Origin: Chloroflexota bacterium
GTDB lineage: Bacteria; Chloroflexota; Dehalococcoidia; FW602-bin16
DNA length: 33,743 bases
Direction of reading: 5' to 3'
Assembly (NCBI GenBank): GCA_004297765.1
Contig: SCTZ01000104.1
Span: 1-33,743 of the forward strand
The notes beneath the pieces are model-generated. The model saw nothing but the letters and a program-made list of their open reading frames with translations. It did not search any database and was not told the origin of the DNA. The position numbers and the translations under genes are program-made. Positions within the stretch are counted from its first letter, which is position 1. Each line of letters opens with the position of its first letter. This document shows, one piece after another, positions 32,265-33,743 of the stretch.

Positions 32265-33455
32265 CTAAACGACGCCTTCGTCCTTCAGTTGCGCCAAGTC
32301 GTCTTCAGACATTCCAAGCAACCCCCCGTAGATCTCCGCGTTGTGCTGCCCTAGTGATGGCGCACCGGCGGCGATCTCCACGGGGGTCTCGGACATCTTG
32401 AACGGGAACCCGGGCACCTTCATTCGCCCCGCGCCCGGCTGGTCAACCTCGACTATCAACTCGCGCGCCTCGACATGCGGGCTATCGATCACCTGGTCCA
32501 GGGCCAGAACGGCAGCGGCGGGCACCCCTGCGCTCTGCAGCTCCATCATGGCTTCGTTCACGGTGCGCGGTTCCAGCCACGCTTCCAGCATGATGTCGAT
32601 CTCTTCCTTGCACTTTCGGCGCAGGGACGAAGACGCGTAGCGCGGGTCCTCCCTGAGATCCTCCCGTCCAAGGACTTTCAGAAGACAGTACCATTGGGCA
32701 TTGCTGACGGAGGTGATGTTTATGTAGCCGTCCTTCGCTTCGTACAGGCCGTGTGGGGCGAAAACGGGGCTCTCGTTGCCGGTCCTGGTGAGCACCTCGT
32801 TCTTGGCGATGTAGCGGGGGAGGCCGACCGAGGATATCATGTCCCACATGCCATCGAACATGGAGACATCCAGGTACTGACCGCGCCCGGTCTCTCTGAC
32901 GTGCATGAGAGCGGCAAGGATCGCGATCGTGGCGTAGAGCGATGCCGTGAAGTCGGCGACGGCCACATTCATGCGCACCGGCGGCCGCTCCGGCTCGCCC
33001 GTCAGGCTCATGAAGCCACTGATGGCAGTGACCACCATGTCGTAGGCCATCAAGGATCTATAGGGGCCGGTCTGCCCGAAGCCGCTGATCGAAGCGTAAA
33101 TAATGCGTGGATTCACCTCGCGGAGGCGCGCGTAGTCGAGCCCGAACCGGTCCATGACCCCGGGAGTAAAGTTCTCGAGGAGAACGTCGGACTTGCCGGC
33201 CAGTTTCAGCAGAATGTCGCGCCCCTTCTCGGTGCGCAGGTCGAGGGTAATCCCCTTCTTTCCTCTGTTGTTCTCGACGAAGAAGTAGGGCTGGCCCTGG
33301 TAGTAGGGAGGCAGCGTGCGCGAATCGTCACCGGCCTTGGGCTCCTCGATCTTGATCACCTCGGCACCGAGGTCCGAGAGGAGCAGCGCGCAGTGCGGCC
33401 CCGAGTATACGCGCGACAGATCGAGCACCCTGATCCCATTCAGGATATTCGCCAT
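32265..33455 (-). CDS. CaiB/BaiF family (class III) acyl-CoA transferase
   Basis: 396 residues. Motifs: LSDLGAEVIKIEEPKAGDDSR, NRGKKGITLDLR, SDVLLENFTPGVMDRFGLDY and SGFGQTGPY; the catalytic aspartate is D168 (AVADFTAS). First gene of block A, behind a near-consensus promoter, so it is a good candidate for the entry step that puts the imported acid on CoA, with a CoA ester such as succinyl-CoA as donor. ATG is preceded by a G-rich stretch (GGGGGG). Confidence 0.92.
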   Translation of the reverse strand: MANILNGIRVLDLSRVYSGPHCALLLSDLGAEVIKIEEPKAGDDSRTLPPYYQGQPYFFVENNRGKKGITLDLRTEKGRDILLKLAGKSDVLLENFTPGVMDRFGLDYARLREVNPRIIYASISGFGQTGPYRSLMAYDMVVTAISGFMSLTGEPERPPVRMNVAVADFTASLYATIAILAALMHVRETGRGQYLDVSMFDGMWDMISSVGLPRYIAKNEVLTRTGNESPVFAPHGLYEAKDGYINITSVSNAQWYCLLKVLGREDLREDPRYASSSLRRKCKEEIDIMLEAWLEPRTVNEAMMELQSAGVPAAAVLALDQVIDSPHVEARELIVEVDQPGAGRMKVPGFPFKMSETPVEIAAGAPSLGQHNAEIYGGLLGMSEDDLAQLKDEGVV

Positions 33456-33526
33456 TCTACCCCCCTAATCTCGGCGCCGTAGCGCGGAGCATACTCTTCA
33501 GTTAAACCTGCTGGTTGGATGTTGCG

Positions 33527-33555
33527 ATTGTATTACCGCCGCTGCGGTGTGTCAA
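33527..33555 (-). promoter_or_regulatory. Near-consensus sigma70 promoter of block A
   Basis: On the minus strand TTGACA (33555-33550) is followed after exactly 17 bases by TACAAT (33532-33527). Predicted start is near 33519, giving a leader of about 64 bases to the CoA-transferase ATG. The short palindrome AACCTGCTGGTT at 33505-33516 lies just downstream of the start site and could be an operator. The -35 box lies inside the truncated crotonase frame. Confidence 0.75.
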
Positions 33556-33743
33556 GCATCCTTCGGAGATCCATCAGAGCCATCTGCATCGCGATGAGGT
33601 ACGGAAGACGCCGGCTAAACTGTATCGCCTCGTGACCTGAGTCGAGGCCGATGCTGACGTGCGGATCGGCGAAGACAGCATCTGGAGAGGCGATGACGAT
33701 GTCCGCCTCGCTAGCGAAGTCTATCCCGCTCCACCCGATCGCC
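33533..33743 (-). pseudogene. Truncated enoyl-CoA hydratase (5' end outside window)
   Basis: The minus strand is open from the window edge to a TAA at 33533-33535, giving 69 residues. ADIVIASPDAVFADPHVSIG, GLDSGHEA and RRLPYLIAMQMALM match the region after the CD motif of crotonases, and the DPHV pattern resembles the crotonase at 9457-10245. The frame then ends abruptly after DLRRMLDTPQRR, about 100 residues before the usual C terminus, at the point where the block A promoter begins. It is a truncated gene whose deletion or rearrangement end lies close to the promoter. Confidence 0.7.

Noticed and set aside
32475..33482. 335-residue plus-strand open frame
   Set aside because: Antisense to the CoA-transferase gene, with the low-complexity composition of a shadow frame.
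1..33743. CRISPR array, tRNA, rRNA, phage or plasmid genes
   Set aside because: No regularly spaced direct repeats, no cloverleaf-like or rRNA-like segments, and no phage or replication genes were seen on reading both strands.

Overview
The window is a dense, GC-rich (by eye about 60%) bacterial region of acyl-CoA catabolism. I see no rRNA, tRNA, CRISPR array or phage genes. The mixture of ETF with an ETF-linked Fe-S protein, several CaiB/BaiF CoA-transferases, acyl-CoA dehydrogenases, crotonases, an LLM flavin enzyme, a two-subunit B12 mutase and a Dpp-type transporter suggests a soil or sediment heterotroph. Chloroflexota (Dehalococcoidia/SAR202-like) is my best guess, from remembered gene-family expansions only; this is low confidence.

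Left part (1-6073, + strand): the 3' end of etfA; a broken ETF-linked Fe-S oxidoreductase; a metallo-beta-lactamase-fold hydrolase; the mutase chaperone GTPase MeaB; a degenerate IS110 transposase fragment; acetoacetyl-CoA synthetase; and a decayed 3' end of an enoyl-CoA hydratase. From 6059 to the right edge every intact gene is on the minus strand.

Minus strand, read from right to left. Block A (33455 to 24518) starts behind a near-consensus sigma70 promoter: CoA-transferase, crotonase, acyl-CoA dehydrogenase, two CoA-transferases, a second acyl-CoA dehydrogenase, and a solute-binding lipoprotein. Block B (24344 to 9457): TetR regulator, VOC/epimerase-like protein, Dpp permeases B and C and ATPases D and F, two MaoC-type proteins, an MFE-2-like SDR, an HMG-CoA-synthase-like protein fused to a DUF35 (zinc ribbon/OB) domain, an SCP2-type thiolase, crotonase, mutase large and small subunits, LLM oxidoreductase, crotonase. 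Block C: a 33-codon acyl-CoA dehydrogenase remnant, a CoA-transferase and a soluble PAS histidine kinase.

Inferred logic: the ABC system imports an organic acid or other small solute, and CaiB/BaiF enzymes put it on CoA. A possibly heteromeric acyl-CoA dehydrogenase passes electrons to ETF. A MaoC pair, an MFE-2-type dehydrogenase and an SCP2 thiolase form an (R)-specific beta-oxidation set like that used for branched or steroid side chains. The B12 mutase rearranges an intermediate. The mutase is the most unusual element: residues matching Tyr89, Arg207 and His244 of methylmalonyl-CoA mutase all appear changed, so its substrate is probably not methylmalonyl-CoA. The DUF35-linked HMG-CoA-synthase-like domain appears to lack its catalytic cysteine. 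Several truncated beta-oxidation genes show that the locus has been repeatedly rearranged.
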